40,433 nt of DNA from an uncultured Erysipelotrichaceae bacterium (GTDB lineage Bacteria > Bacillota_I > Bacilli_A > RF39 > UBA660): positions 1 through 40,433 of the forward strand of contig CACXGX010000099.1 in assembly GCA_902767365.1 (NCBI GenBank), written 5' to 3'. The position numbers and the translations under genes are program-made. The notes under the pieces were generated by a model. That model had not been told where the DNA came from and did no database searches. It saw only the letters and a program-made list of their open reading frames with translations. This document shows, in pieces, positions 26,628 through 34,060 of the stretch (its first letter is position 1; every line of letters begins with the position of its first letter).

Positions 26628-27151
26628 AAGTTATTTTACTTCTTTTTATTTTCTTAAGAACATTATCATCAGATAAGATATCTTTACTTCCTACCAAAAC
26701 TTTTTTCCAATAATCATTTAATTCAAAATTACTAATTATTATTTTACCTATTACACTAGAACTTTGAATAAAATAATTATCACTTAAATAAATTCCACAA
26801 TGCCCGGGATATCTATTATCTTCTTTTGGCAAAGAGTCCTTATATGATTGTCTATGGAAAAATTAAATATCCCCACTCTTAATTAAATTTAAATCTTTAT
26901 TATAATCATTTTCAACAAATATTCTTAGATTACCATATGAAGAGGTCATTATCTTAGTAGTAGTAGATAATCCAAATCCATTATCATATATCAATATCAC
27001 AAATCTCATGATATAAAAACCAAGGTAATCCAGCGCAATCAAAACTATTTGGTCCATGCATCCCATGTTCATATTTTTTATAATATTATAAAAATGCTAA
27101 TTCAATTATTTTTCTTCTTAATATTTTTTCATAATTATCTGCTTTAATCAC
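26626..27151 (-). pseudogene. Decayed NlpC/P60-type hydrolase gene
   Basis: Pieces of one protein lie in order on the minus strand, broken by two stops and one frameshift. From a GTG at 27151 behind AAAGG the frame gives IKADNYEKILRRKIIELAFL and a stop; it resumes as YYKKYEHGMHGPNSFDCAGL and WFLYHEI, then a shift near 26985 leads into YDNGFGLSTTTKIM; this ends at a stop after SGDI (26863), and reading on gives FFHRQ, then RYPGHCGIYLSDNYFIQSSS. FDCAG (catalytic Cys) and GHCGIYL (catalytic His) are the NlpC/P60 core motifs. No signal peptide is visible, unlike the intact hydrolase next door. Confidence 0.75.
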
Positions 27152-27374
27152 TCAACCTTTATTAATTATTTTTTTATAATACACTTTCAAAAAAGCATTG
27201 ATATCATACTACAAAAATATAAAAATTTCAAATTAAATCAAAAAATACTAAAATGAAAATTATGTATTAAATATTTTTTACACTTTAAAGTAAATTATAA
27301 GTGTTAAATTTTACGAAGTAATTACAAATCATTATATTTATTAACAATTCTTTACACACTATATCAACATTAAA
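27152..27374. other. Intergenic stretch without visible genes
   Basis: Together with the promoter and leader that follow it, this forms a 317-base gap between the decayed hydrolase and the gene at 27469. It is extremely AT-rich, with no frame, hairpin or repeat I could support before the promoter. Confidence 0.5.
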
Positions 27375-27403
27375 TTGACATTTTTATAAAAATATATTAT
27401 AAT
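27375..27403 (+). promoter_or_regulatory. Consensus sigma-A promoter for the 27469 gene
   Basis: TTGACA (27375-27380), a 17-base spacer and TATAAT (27398-27403), a perfect match to the sigma-A consensus. The predicted leader is about 60 bases. Confidence 0.85.
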
Positions 27404-27468
27404 ACACACCAAAATCTTAATATTGTTTTATTCAATTTTTTAAAATTATTAAAGGGGGAATTTAGAAA

Positions 27469-28488
27469 ATGGAAAATAATGATAAAGAAACAAACCAAAA
27501 TATAATTAATTTATTAGAAGATGATTATATATTAGATGACGAAGTATGTAGAAGAATACTTGAAAAGTTTAGTGATAATGGACCATTTACATGGGGTAAA
27601 AAATATGATACGCCAATATATGCTTGTGGAAAAAAAGAAACAATTCCAATGGATGATAAAGCTTTAGGAAAATATATATACAAGATTAATAATTATGGTG
27701 GATTTTCTATTTATGATGTTCCAGAGCCACTAATAAGCGAAGAGTTTTTTATAAATACATTTGTTAGTTCTTACAAATATATTGAAAATAATATTGGCGA
27801 ATTCGATAGAAATTTTTTTAAAAGTCTTATTATGTCAGATGAATACAGTTTATTATTATATAATAATTGCTTTGAAATAATGCCACTTGAATATATTGAT
27901 GAAGAAATGGTTTCTTTAGCTATATTATTTGGTGCTTCACGTGATTGTTTTGAATGGTTATTTACTGTTTGTAGAAGAAAACCACAAGTTATAAGTGAAG
28001 ATGTTTGGAAATTAGCAGCAAAATTATATGGTGGAATAATAGCATTAGATTTACTAGAAATAGTTCCTGAACAATATAAAGACAAGGAATGGTATTTAGA
28101 ATTACTTGAATGTTTAGAATATGATAAAGATAATTTAGAAAAAGGAAAAGTGCTAATGGATTATGTTCCTAAAGAATATATAACATCAGACTTCTTACTA
28201 AAAATAATAGATGATACCCCAATGAATGTCGAAAAATTTAATGAATATGCCTTAGAAATTGAAACTGAACCTGAAATTGAATTAGATGAAGATGGAACAA
28301 TAGTTGAAAAGGAACCAATTAAAATATGGCAATATTTACTTAACATAGATTTAAATTTAATCAAAAAAATGAATCCTAACAATGAAAGAAAAGTATATTG
28401 TATTAAATTAGCAATAATTAAAAATAGTCCAAATAAACCAAATTCAAAAGCAAAAAAGCCACAAACAAAACCTAAATATAATAATTAA
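27469..28488 (+). CDS. Unknown 339-aa cytoplasmic protein with helical repeats
   Basis: Starts at ATG 27469 behind AAAGGGGG. There is no signal peptide or membrane segment. The central part contains repeated helical units ending in a Leu-x-x-V-P-x-x-Y or similar turn (IMPLEYIDEEMV, IVPEQYKDKEWYLELL, YVPKEYITSDFLLKII), about 35-40 residues apart, somewhat like DUF4116-type repeats. The last 20 residues are a basic Lys/Pro/Asn tail. Driven by a consensus promoter, so probably well expressed. Followed by a small membrane peptide gene. Function unknown. Confidence 0.75.
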   Translation: MENNDKETNQNIINLLEDDYILDDEVCRRILEKFSDNGPFTWGKKYDTPIYACGKKETIPMDDKALGKYIYKINNYGGFSIYDVPEPLISEEFFINTFVSSYKYIENNIGEFDRNFFKSLIMSDEYSLLLYNNCFEIMPLEYIDEEMVSLAILFGASRDCFEWLFTVCRRKPQVISEDVWKLAAKLYGGIIALDLLEIVPEQYKDKEWYLELLECLEYDKDNLEKGKVLMDYVPKEYITSDFLLKIIDDTPMNVEKFNEYALEIETEPEIELDEDGTIVEKEPIKIWQYLLNIDLNLIKKMNPNNERKVYCIKLAIIKNSPNKPNSKAKKPQTKPKYNN

Positions 28489-28501
28489 AACGGAGAAAAA
28501 A

Positions 28502-28594
28502 ATGCAAAAGGGAAATATTATAAAATACGTTGCAACTGGATTAGTACTTGCAACAATAGCAACTACTGGCTTAAAAATTCATGATAAAATGTAG
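28502..28594 (+). CDS. Short membrane peptide, probably the N-terminus of a frameshifted gene
   Basis: Thirty residues from ATG 28502, with CGGAGAAA just before it. The peptide is a lysine head plus one membrane segment (YVATGLVLATIATTGL) and ends at TAG 28592. The stop follows a run of four A; with one more A the frame would continue as NVDHTKEICPITRIMNLLPN into the next gene, an uninterrupted frame beginning at 28588. I therefore think this is the signal/membrane anchor of the 28630 protein. Confidence 0.55.
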   Translation: MQKGNIIKYVATGLVLATIATTGLKIHDKM

Positions 28595-28629
28595 ATCATA
28601 CAAAAGAAATATGTCCCATAACAAGAATT

Positions 28630-28995
28630 ATGAATTTATTACCAAATTTTTATGGAGTACATAAACATCAAATACCACAAATGGAAGAAGAATATGAACA
28701 AAAAGAAATAAAAAATGTTAAAAGTTCATTTGATAATGTAAGATATTATGTATATGATGTAAGGGACCCAGATATACAAACAAAAAGTGATGGAACAGTT
28801 GAATATGATGGTAGTAAGTTGACAAACGAAGGGTACGTTTTACGTAAAGACGGAAATGGTAACTACAAATGCATAAAATGTATTGTTCACACAAATCCAA
28901 ATAGTTTCGAAATAAAATCTGTATGGGGTGAAAAAAAATTAACCGACTTTGAAGGATATAAATACGAAAACGAAATTAGTTTACTTGTAAAATAA
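28630..28995 (+). CDS. Unknown 121-aa protein, probably lacking its N-terminal anchor by frameshift
   Basis: The first ATG in frame is 28630, but it has no ribosome site, and the open frame reaches back to 28588, where it meets the end of the preceding membrane peptide in another frame. A joined protein of about 163 residues would have an anchor followed by this domain. Features: an acidic/charged start (QMEEEYEQKEIKN), YYVYDVRDPDIQ, a GYVLRKDGNGNYKCIKC segment with a Cys-x-x-Cys, and a beta-rich end. Family not recognised. Either a decaying gene or a sequencing error in an A-run. Confidence 0.6.
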   Translation: MNLLPNFYGVHKHQIPQMEEEYEQKEIKNVKSSFDNVRYYVYDVRDPDIQTKSDGTVEYDGSKLTNEGYVLRKDGNGNYKCIKCIVHTNPNSFEIKSVWGEKKLTDFEGYKYENEISLLVK

Positions 28996-29042
28996 TATAA
29001 TATTTAAAAAGTCATAACCCAATTGATATATAAGGAGAAAAA

Positions 29043-29308
29043 ATGGGAAGCATGCAATTTGAAATTACAAATAGTAAAGGGAAAAAAATAGTTTGCGAAG
29101 TAATTGCTACTTATCATGATAATTATTCAAATAAAGATTTTATTGTTTATACAGATAACACTTTTAATAAAGATAATAATTAAATATATATTATTCTTTA
29201 TATGAAGAAAATAATAATGATATAAAATTAATTGATATCAAAGATAATAAAGATAAAAAAATAGGACTTGAGATAATTAAAGAATTATTAAGTGATATTA
29301 ATAATTAA
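29043..29308 (+). pseudogene. Frameshifted DUF1292-like small protein gene
   Basis: ATG 29043 behind AAGGAG opens MGSMQFEITNSKGKKIVCEV and continues to NKDFIVYTDNTFNKDNN before a stop at 29181. Another frame, open from 29180, gives YYSLYEENNNDIKLIDI and LEIIKELLSDINN to a stop at 29306. Together they reproduce the layout of DUF1292-type proteins (strand, IVYTDNT, Y-x-S-L-Y, C-terminal helix), so one indel near 29177-29183 has broken the gene. Function of that family is unknown. Confidence 0.65.
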
Positions 29309-29326
29309 AAAGTTAATAATTGTACA

Positions 29327-29355
29327 AAAAAGGCTCTTAAAATAAGAGCCTTTTA
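29327..29355. terminator. Strong bidirectional terminator
   Basis: AAAAGGCTCTTA and TAAGAGCCTTTT flank a 3-base loop, with A-runs and T-runs on both sides; it can serve the plus-strand pseudogene and the minus-strand lipoprotein gene. Confidence 0.85.
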
Positions 29356-29371
29356 TATTTGTTAATTAAGT

Positions 29372-30379
29372 CTATTTATGTGATATTCTTATTGTTCTAA
29401 AATATGATCCACAACTAATTGTATACTCTAAAAAAAATGGATACTCTTTGTTATAGAATTGATTACCTTCTTGCTTATCAATTTTTATATCACCATCTAA
29501 ATTTATTCTTACTGTACCACCTTGTTCCAACGTCTTAATTATTTTATCAACATCTGTACTAGTACATTTTAAATTACTATTATTAAAATCTGAATTTCCC
29601 TTCATCTTTTTATCAATTTCTATTAACATAGAATCTTCATATGTCTTATTAAATATTTCTGACATATCATTTAAATTAAATTTGATTTCTTTCAAATCGC
29701 TTAAATACTTTCTTGCTTCTTCACTACTAATATTTCCATTTTCTAAATCATTTCTAGTCCATAACTCATAATTCTTATACGAATACAAATAAATATCTCT
29801 TACTGTATTATGTTGTAACTTATTTAAATAAATATAATAATTATTATCATCGTTAAATTCCATAATATTATACACCACAGTATTTGTACTATAATTATTA
29901 GGTTTATTATGAATTGTGTCATCTAAATTATATTTTGATAAATATATGTTCTTACTTTTATTAAAATATAAATTATCCCAATATTCACCTCTTAAATATG
30001 TAGATATAATTTTCGTATCTTTATCAATAGTATATATATCTATTGATTTAGCTCTTAAAAAGTCATCACTACTTTCTGATTCATCAGTGACTAAAATAAA
30101 TTCTTCTATTCCATCACCAGTTATATCTCTAAATTCATACAAATTTTTTGGAGACTTAAAATGATCTTTGAACGTTTCAATGCTTCCAGAAGGATTAGAA
30201 TAAAGATATCCAGCATAACTTTCTTTATAAACTCTTTCTAATAAAGAACTATAATAATTAATATAATAATCCGTAACATTATCAATTTTTATTTCATCTT
30301 GCTCTTCATTATTTTTACCAAAACAACCAGAAGTTAGAAATAATATAGAAAACAAAATAAATATAAATTTTCTTTTCAT
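29372..30379 (-). CDS. Lipoprotein with a calcium-type DxTGDG motif
   Basis: About 335 residues from ATG 30379, six bases after AGGTG (the GTG inside that site gives the longer frame). The signal peptide ends in the lipobox FLTSGC, with Cys19 lipidated. Residues 85-97 (DITGDGIEEFILV) match the Asp-rich calcium loop of FG-GAP/VCBS-like or EF-hand-like repeats found in many Firmicute lipoproteins. The remainder is a Tyr/Asn-rich extracellular domain. Stand-alone gene ending in a strong terminator. Function unknown. Confidence 0.75.
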   Translation of the reverse strand: MKRKFIFILFSILFLTSGCFGKNNEEQDEIKIDNVTDYYINYYSSLLERVYKESYAGYLYSNPSGSIETFKDHFKSPKNLYEFRDITGDGIEEFILVTDESESSDDFLRAKSIDIYTIDKDTKIISTYLRGEYWDNLYFNKSKNIYLSKYNLDDTIHNKPNNYSTNTVVYNIMEFNDDNNYYIYLNKLQHNTVRDIYLYSYKNYELWTRNDLENGNISSEEARKYLSDLKEIKFNLNDMSEIFNKTYEDSMLIEIDKKMKGNSDFNNSNLKCTSTDVDKIIKTLEQGGTVRINLDGDIKIDKQEGNQFYNKEYPFFLEYTISCGSYFRTIRISHK

Positions 30380-30542
30380 ATCCTTCACCTAATTATTATT
30401 ATAACATATATTTATATTTTTTTATTATCACCAAGATTAATATTAATAGTATACAAAAGCATAAAGATTAAATACAAAAAAAGTAATTATAATACATTTT
30501 TAATTACTTAAGTGATTAAAAGAACAATCAACAAAAAAATAA

Positions 30543-30571
30543 TTGTCAATAATTTGTAACTATATTATAAT
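30543..30571 (+). promoter_or_regulatory. Sigma-A promoter for the 53-aa protein gene
   Basis: TTGTCA (30543-30548), a 17-base spacer and TATAAT (30566-30571), about 33 bases before the start codon. Confidence 0.75.
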
Positions 30572-30603
30572 AAAAACTAAACAAATTTAAAGAGGTAACT
30601 GAT

Positions 30604-30765
30604 ATGAGTGAAAAAGAAAAATTTGATGAAAATAAAGAAATACAAAGAATACTACTTTATTATGGTATTGACATTCCAATAGAAATATTATTAGGACATA
30701 ACGCTCCAAATAAATTAAAAAATACTCAACATATGTTAGAAAAAACAAAACAACAAAACAGCTAA
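30604..30765 (+). CDS. Small 53-aa protein, unknown
   Basis: ATG 30604 behind AAAGAGGTAAC, stop at 30763. The peptide is charged and helical at both ends with a hydrophobic centre (IQRILLYYGIDIPIEILLG). Its own promoter, ribosome site and terminator support a real gene. No family recognised; size and isolation would suit a small regulator, but nothing more can be said. Confidence 0.7.
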   Translation: MSEKEKFDENKEIQRILLYYGIDIPIEILLGHNAPNKLKNTQHMLEKTKQQNS

Positions 30766-30787
30766 AATATATAATCTACAATTATAA

Positions 30788-30821
30788 GAGCAACTTATTG
30801 CATAAAATAAGTTGTCTTTTT
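30788..30821 (+). terminator. Intrinsic terminator of the 53-aa gene
   Basis: CAACTTATT (30791-30799) and AATAAGTTG (30806-30814) flank a 6-base loop, followed by TCTTTTTTT. Confidence 0.8.
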
Positions 30822-30840
30822 TTATAATTTTTAGACAAAT

Positions 30841-30872
30841 AAAAACCCAGTTGAAAATAAAGATCAACTAGG
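30841..30872 (-). terminator. Intrinsic terminator of the pilin-like gene
   Basis: On the minus strand CCTAGTTGA, a 9-base loop and TCAACTGGG lead into TTTTT. Confidence 0.75.
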
Positions 30873-30894
30873 CTACAAATAATTATCTATGAAT

Positions 30895-32190
30895 TTAGTT
30901 AGAGATATTAGATGTAAGAACTGTAATAACAGGGCGAGCACCATAGTACGTTCCATATTCTACATAAGTGCTATACGAAGCACGAGTTTGTCCATTAACA
31001 AACCAAGCGCCATAAAGGGAAATTGTTCTAGGATTTTCTAACCAATATCCAACATTTCCAGTATTGTCGTTATTTTCAAAAAGTCCTATATTTTCAAGTA
31101 ACCATCTACATTCATTCAATTCTCCTGTTGTATAAAAACCTATTGTGATTCCACAAGCACTATTAATTTCTTGAACTGTCAAAAGTCTAGCAGCTTTATT
31201 AGTATATGTAAAACTATCTATTGTTCCTCCATCTGTACTTACACTTCCATTTTCTGTAACAATATTCCTTGTTCCTGGAGCTATTAATTGAGAATGACTC
31301 CATGATGAAGTATTTGGCAAATATTGATAAACTGTTCTTGGTCCATGCCAATTTTCATTACTCAAGTCATATTCATATGTTGTTTGGCCATTCATATTTG
31401 TATAATATATTAATATTGAATTATTTCCATCACTTTTTACATAATAGAATCTTTCTGTTTGAGAATTATATACTCCATCATTATTTACATCACAATCAAA
31501 TGCATCACCAGCTTTTGGGCTTCCACTTACAAGTGTTCCATATGTTATTGTATTTCCATTTCCTACAACATCACCACATCCACGACTAGCTCTTTCACAT
31601 GTTTTTGTATGAAGTACTGTAGCAGGCCTACATATTTTACCAGTTGGATTTGTTGCACCACTTCCGCTTCCGCTTCCATTTGATGTTATTGTACAATCAC
31701 TATTAAATATTTTAATATTGTTTTTCCCATCTATTCCCGTTGTTTGTATTATTCCTTGTACTTCACCTTCATTTATTCCACTTTCTATATCATCTTCATC
31801 CAATTCACTTGATAGAGTTATTTCTTTAATACCTTGTCCAGATGTATCATTACTTATCCAGTAATAATTATATCCTTCTCCATCAAATGTTACTCCAACA
31901 TATGCCCCATCATTTTCAAATTCTCCATAAGGTGTTTTTGCTCCATTTTCTGTTTTAATACAACTTATAGGTATATAATAGGTAGCACTTGTATCATACA
32001 TTCTAAGTTTTCCTGTATTTACGAGATTTCTAGCACCTGATATTATTCCTTTTGCAGTATCTATATATGCACTTTTTCTCGAATCACTAATATATTTTGT
32101 TACAGAAGGTATTGCAATAATCATTAATATTCCAAGAATTATTATTACTGCTAATAATTCTATTAAAGTAAATCCATTATTCTTTTTCAT
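30895..32190 (-). CDS. Type IV prepilin-like protein with a large C-terminal domain
   Basis: A 431-residue protein beginning with the class III (type IV pilin) signal: MKKNNG, cleavage before FTLIELLAVIIILG, Glu at +5. The first 160 residues form the pilin-like helix and head. After a Gly/Ser linker (SNGSGSGSGA, about 171-180) comes a Cys-containing domain of about 230 residues with DCDVNNDGVYNSQTERFYYV, like a calcium loop, and a C-terminal GYWLENPRTIS...AWFVNG...GARPVI pattern like the DUF6273-type domains of gut Firmicutes. The start has AAGGTGATT. No pilus assembly genes are nearby. Probably a surface pseudopilin/adhesin processed by a prepilin peptidase encoded elsewhere. Confidence 0.85.
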   Translation of the reverse strand: MKKNNGFTLIELLAVIIILGILMIIAIPSVTKYISDSRKSAYIDTAKGIISGARNLVNTGKLRMYDTSATYYIPISCIKTENGAKTPYGEFENDGAYVGVTFDGEGYNYYWISNDTSGQGIKEITLSSELDEDDIESGINEGEVQGIIQTTGIDGKNNIKIFNSDCTITSNGSGSGSGATNPTGKICRPATVLHTKTCERASRGCGDVVGNGNTITYGTLVSGSPKAGDAFDCDVNNDGVYNSQTERFYYVKSDGNNSILIYYTNMNGQTTYEYDLSNENWHGPRTVYQYLPNTSSWSHSQLIAPGTRNIVTENGSVSTDGGTIDSFTYTNKAARLLTVQEINSACGITIGFYTTGELNECRWLLENIGLFENNDNTGNVGYWLENPRTISLYGAWFVNGQTRASYSTYVEYGTYYGARPVITVLTSNISN

Positions 32191-32336
32191 TTAATCACCT
32201 TCATCTATATCCTATATACATAGTAACACATTTTTATAAATAAATAAATAATTTAAAATATACTATTTTTTACAAAATTAATAAAAGCAATCATCATAGG
32301 TTACTAGTTTTATTAAAAAATAAAAACATATTAACA

Positions 32337-32830
32337 CTATTGTAACTCTTCATCTATTGGTCTACTTTTAAAATAATAATATAAATAACTATATATACCA
32401 GAAGAATTATCATTTACAATTAAAGATGTACCTAAATTAATTCCACATTCTTGACCAATTACACTTTCTAATCTTCTAACTATTACATCTTTAGAAATAT
32501 TATTTGGTCAAATTCTAAAAGATCTCTACCTTGCTTTTCGAAAGTATCCTTCATATTTTCTTTATCACAATAAGGGACAATCTTAAATAATAACATTCTA
32601 TTATCTGAAAAATCATTTTTCAATTTTTATACATTTCTTCAGAAGATATAAATCTATTTCTTTTCTAAACCCATATAATTCTTTATTTTTAGGATTAACA
32701 TATTTTTTACTTCATCAAAAATCATATTACCCTGTGTTTCAGTACTTTCAAGTTCATCTATTCTTGATTTTCTAGTTCACTCATAAGCCAAGACTTTCCG
32801 CTATTAGTCTCACCAGCAATTACAATTCAC
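32337..32830 (-). pseudogene. Remnant of a P-loop ATPase gene
   Basis: Fragments of one protein in order on the minus strand: VIVIAGETNSGKSWLMSEL (a Walker A), then RIDELESTETQGNMIFDEV, KYVNPKNKELYGFRKEIDL, NRMLLFKIVPYCDKENMKD with TFEKQGRDLLEFDQI, and finally DVIVRRLESVIGQECGI to PIDEELQ and the stop at 32337. At least four frame changes separate them, and the start is lost against the gene at 32877. The type of ATPase is not clear; an AAA-like or phage-like module is possible. It explains the 540-base stretch that otherwise holds no gene. Confidence 0.7.
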
Positions 32831-32876
32831 TTTAAAATTATTATATATTATGGTATGATTAAATTGGAGGTAAGAA

Positions 32877-33374
32877 ATGGAGCGTTTATCAGAATCAATA
32901 ACAAAAATACAACAAAAAATAAGCAGTATAGATCAAGAATTAGAAAAATTAGAGCAATCATTATTAAATCATTCACAATCCCAACACTATACTGGTGGGT
33001 ATGATCAAGAAATTGAAAGTGAAAGTGAAAGAATTAGTCAATTGAAACATAGAAGAGGAGAATTAATAGTATTAGAAAATGATATAAGAAGATTTTTAAA
33101 TGAATGGTCTAAAAAATATTGGGAAATCACAGAAAGAATTTTAGATAATAATCTTAGTATTGAAAGAGGAAAAGAAGAAGATAGCAAAATAACTTTAAAA
33201 GATAATGGTACTAATCAAATGAACAAAATACATTTAAAAGATAACAGAATACCTTTAAATGAGGATGAAAATAAACAACAACATATTACAGACGGAATTG
33301 GGCAAATGGATTATATACCTTTAAATGAGGATGAAAATAAACAACATAGTACAGAAGGAAAACAATTTCATTAA
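32877..33374 (+). CDS. Coiled-coil protein with a repetitive C-terminus
   Basis: A 165-residue protein from ATG 32877 behind TGGAGGTAAG. Residues 1-35 (SITKIQQKISSIDQELEKLE) and 48-85 form heptad-like helices, so it is a coiled coil. The C-terminal third is hydrophilic and contains the unit IPLNEDENKQ twice, 22 residues apart, encoded by a perfect 32-base repeat. No signal peptide or known domain. A hairpin terminator follows the stop. Function unknown. Confidence 0.7.
   Translation: MERLSESITKIQQKISSIDQELEKLEQSLLNHSQSQHYTGGYDQEIESESERISQLKHRRGELIVLENDIRRFLNEWSKKYWEITERILDNNLSIERGKEEDSKITLKDNGTNQMNKIHLKDNRIPLNEDENKQQHITDGIGQMDYIPLNEDENKQHSTEGKQFH
33249..33346 (+). repeat. Direct repeat of 32 bases, 66-base period, inside the coiled-coil gene
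   Basis: Identical 32-base copies at 33249-33280 and 33315-33346, both in the same reading frame (66 bases = 22 codons), each encoding IPLNEDENKQ. Confidence 0.8.
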
Positions 33375-33402
33375 AAAACAACATACAAATGTTGTTTTTT
33401 TA
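33373..33402 (+). terminator. Intrinsic terminator of the coiled-coil gene
   Basis: AAACAACAT and ATGTTGTTT flank a 4-base loop and run into a T-run, directly after the stop. Confidence 0.8.
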
Positions 33403-33467
33403 TACTATGAAATTTATATAAATTGAATACAATTCGAATTATTCAATCTTGGTACCAACGTTTGAAA

Positions 33468-33722
33468 TTAACCTACCAATGCAATTTTTAAAAACTTACT
33501 TCTTTCATCTTTGTATAGTGATGAAGTAGAATGTGTAACATTTTTTGAATGTTCCAATCTAGAATAAAATTCTATAGGTTTTAATTTCTGAATATTTACA
33601 TAATCCATTCCACAAAATACACCTTTTCCTTTAAGTCTTTGCATTGTTTTTGTTTTAATATAACGCTCTAATCTTGGATCAGCATCTTCTTTTGTCATAG
33701 TTCCATATTGTTCTACCAACAT
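33468..33722 (-). pseudogene. N-terminal fragment of an HD-domain phosphohydrolase gene
   Basis: Eighty-four residues from ATG 33722 behind GAGGTTG. MQRLKGKGVFCGMDYVN and EFYSRLEHSKNVTHST match the start of HD-superfamily phosphohydrolases, where R-L-x-H-S-x-x-V holds the first His. The frame then stops after KIALVG, just where the HD metal motif should come, and no continuation was found downstream. It is a truncated remnant immediately outside the ssrA island. Confidence 0.65.
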
Positions 33723-33826
33723 ATTATTTCAACCTCATATCTATAATGAATATGTCATTATGCAAGTACGTTTTTAAATTTATACAATTCAATTTAAAAG
33801 TTGGTAGTTATTATAACATAATTTTA

Positions 33827-33878
33827 AGTATATTAAAACTCGAATTAATAAAAATTCGAGTTTCTTATCACTATGGTG
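33827..33878. repeat. Left copy of the 52-bp ssrA 3'-end repeat (probable attachment site)
   Basis: Perfect copy of 38336-38387. It reproduces, on the minus strand, CACCA of the tmRNA 3' end, the following bases and the whole tmRNA terminator hairpin (AAACTCGAATT/AATTCGAGTTT). The flanks differ: beyond the CACCA there is no tmRNA acceptor or T-arm. Tandem copies of an RNA-gene 3' end bounding foreign DNA are the usual trace of site-specific integration. Confidence 0.8.
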
Positions 33879-34060
33879 CCTGTGAAGACGAGGTTCGACA
33901 AAAGACACAAGTTAATAGTAAGCAAATAACTTACTAACTGATAAAAATATAACATATATTTAAATAATCATCAACTTTTAAATCTCGTATTAATATATTA
34001 TTTAGTATAAAAACTAAATCAATCATATTATTGTTTGCAATTGTGAAAATAAGCAGATTA
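33879..34060. other. Left end of the island, noncoding
   Basis: Part of the 338-base gap between the HD remnant and the 346-aa gene; the rest is the 52-bp repeat and 104 AT-rich bases left of it. It holds a small dyad (AGTAAG/CTTACT around 33917-33935) and, on the minus strand at 33894-33903, TTTTGTCGAA, which resembles a Spo0A box. I see no gene. Confidence 0.5.

Noticed and set aside
26626..29308. Stop-codon reassignment explaining the interrupted genes
   Set aside because: TAA, TAG and TGA all end intact genes in this window, and the breaks also include true frame changes.
31269..32040. Several plus-strand open frames inside the pilin-like gene
   Set aside because: Opposite-strand shadows rich in Cys, Ile, Tyr and Ser, with no start signals.
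33746..33937. Plus-strand open frame of 63 codons over the left repeat
   Set aside because: No ribosome site, and its sequence is that of the repeat and its flank.
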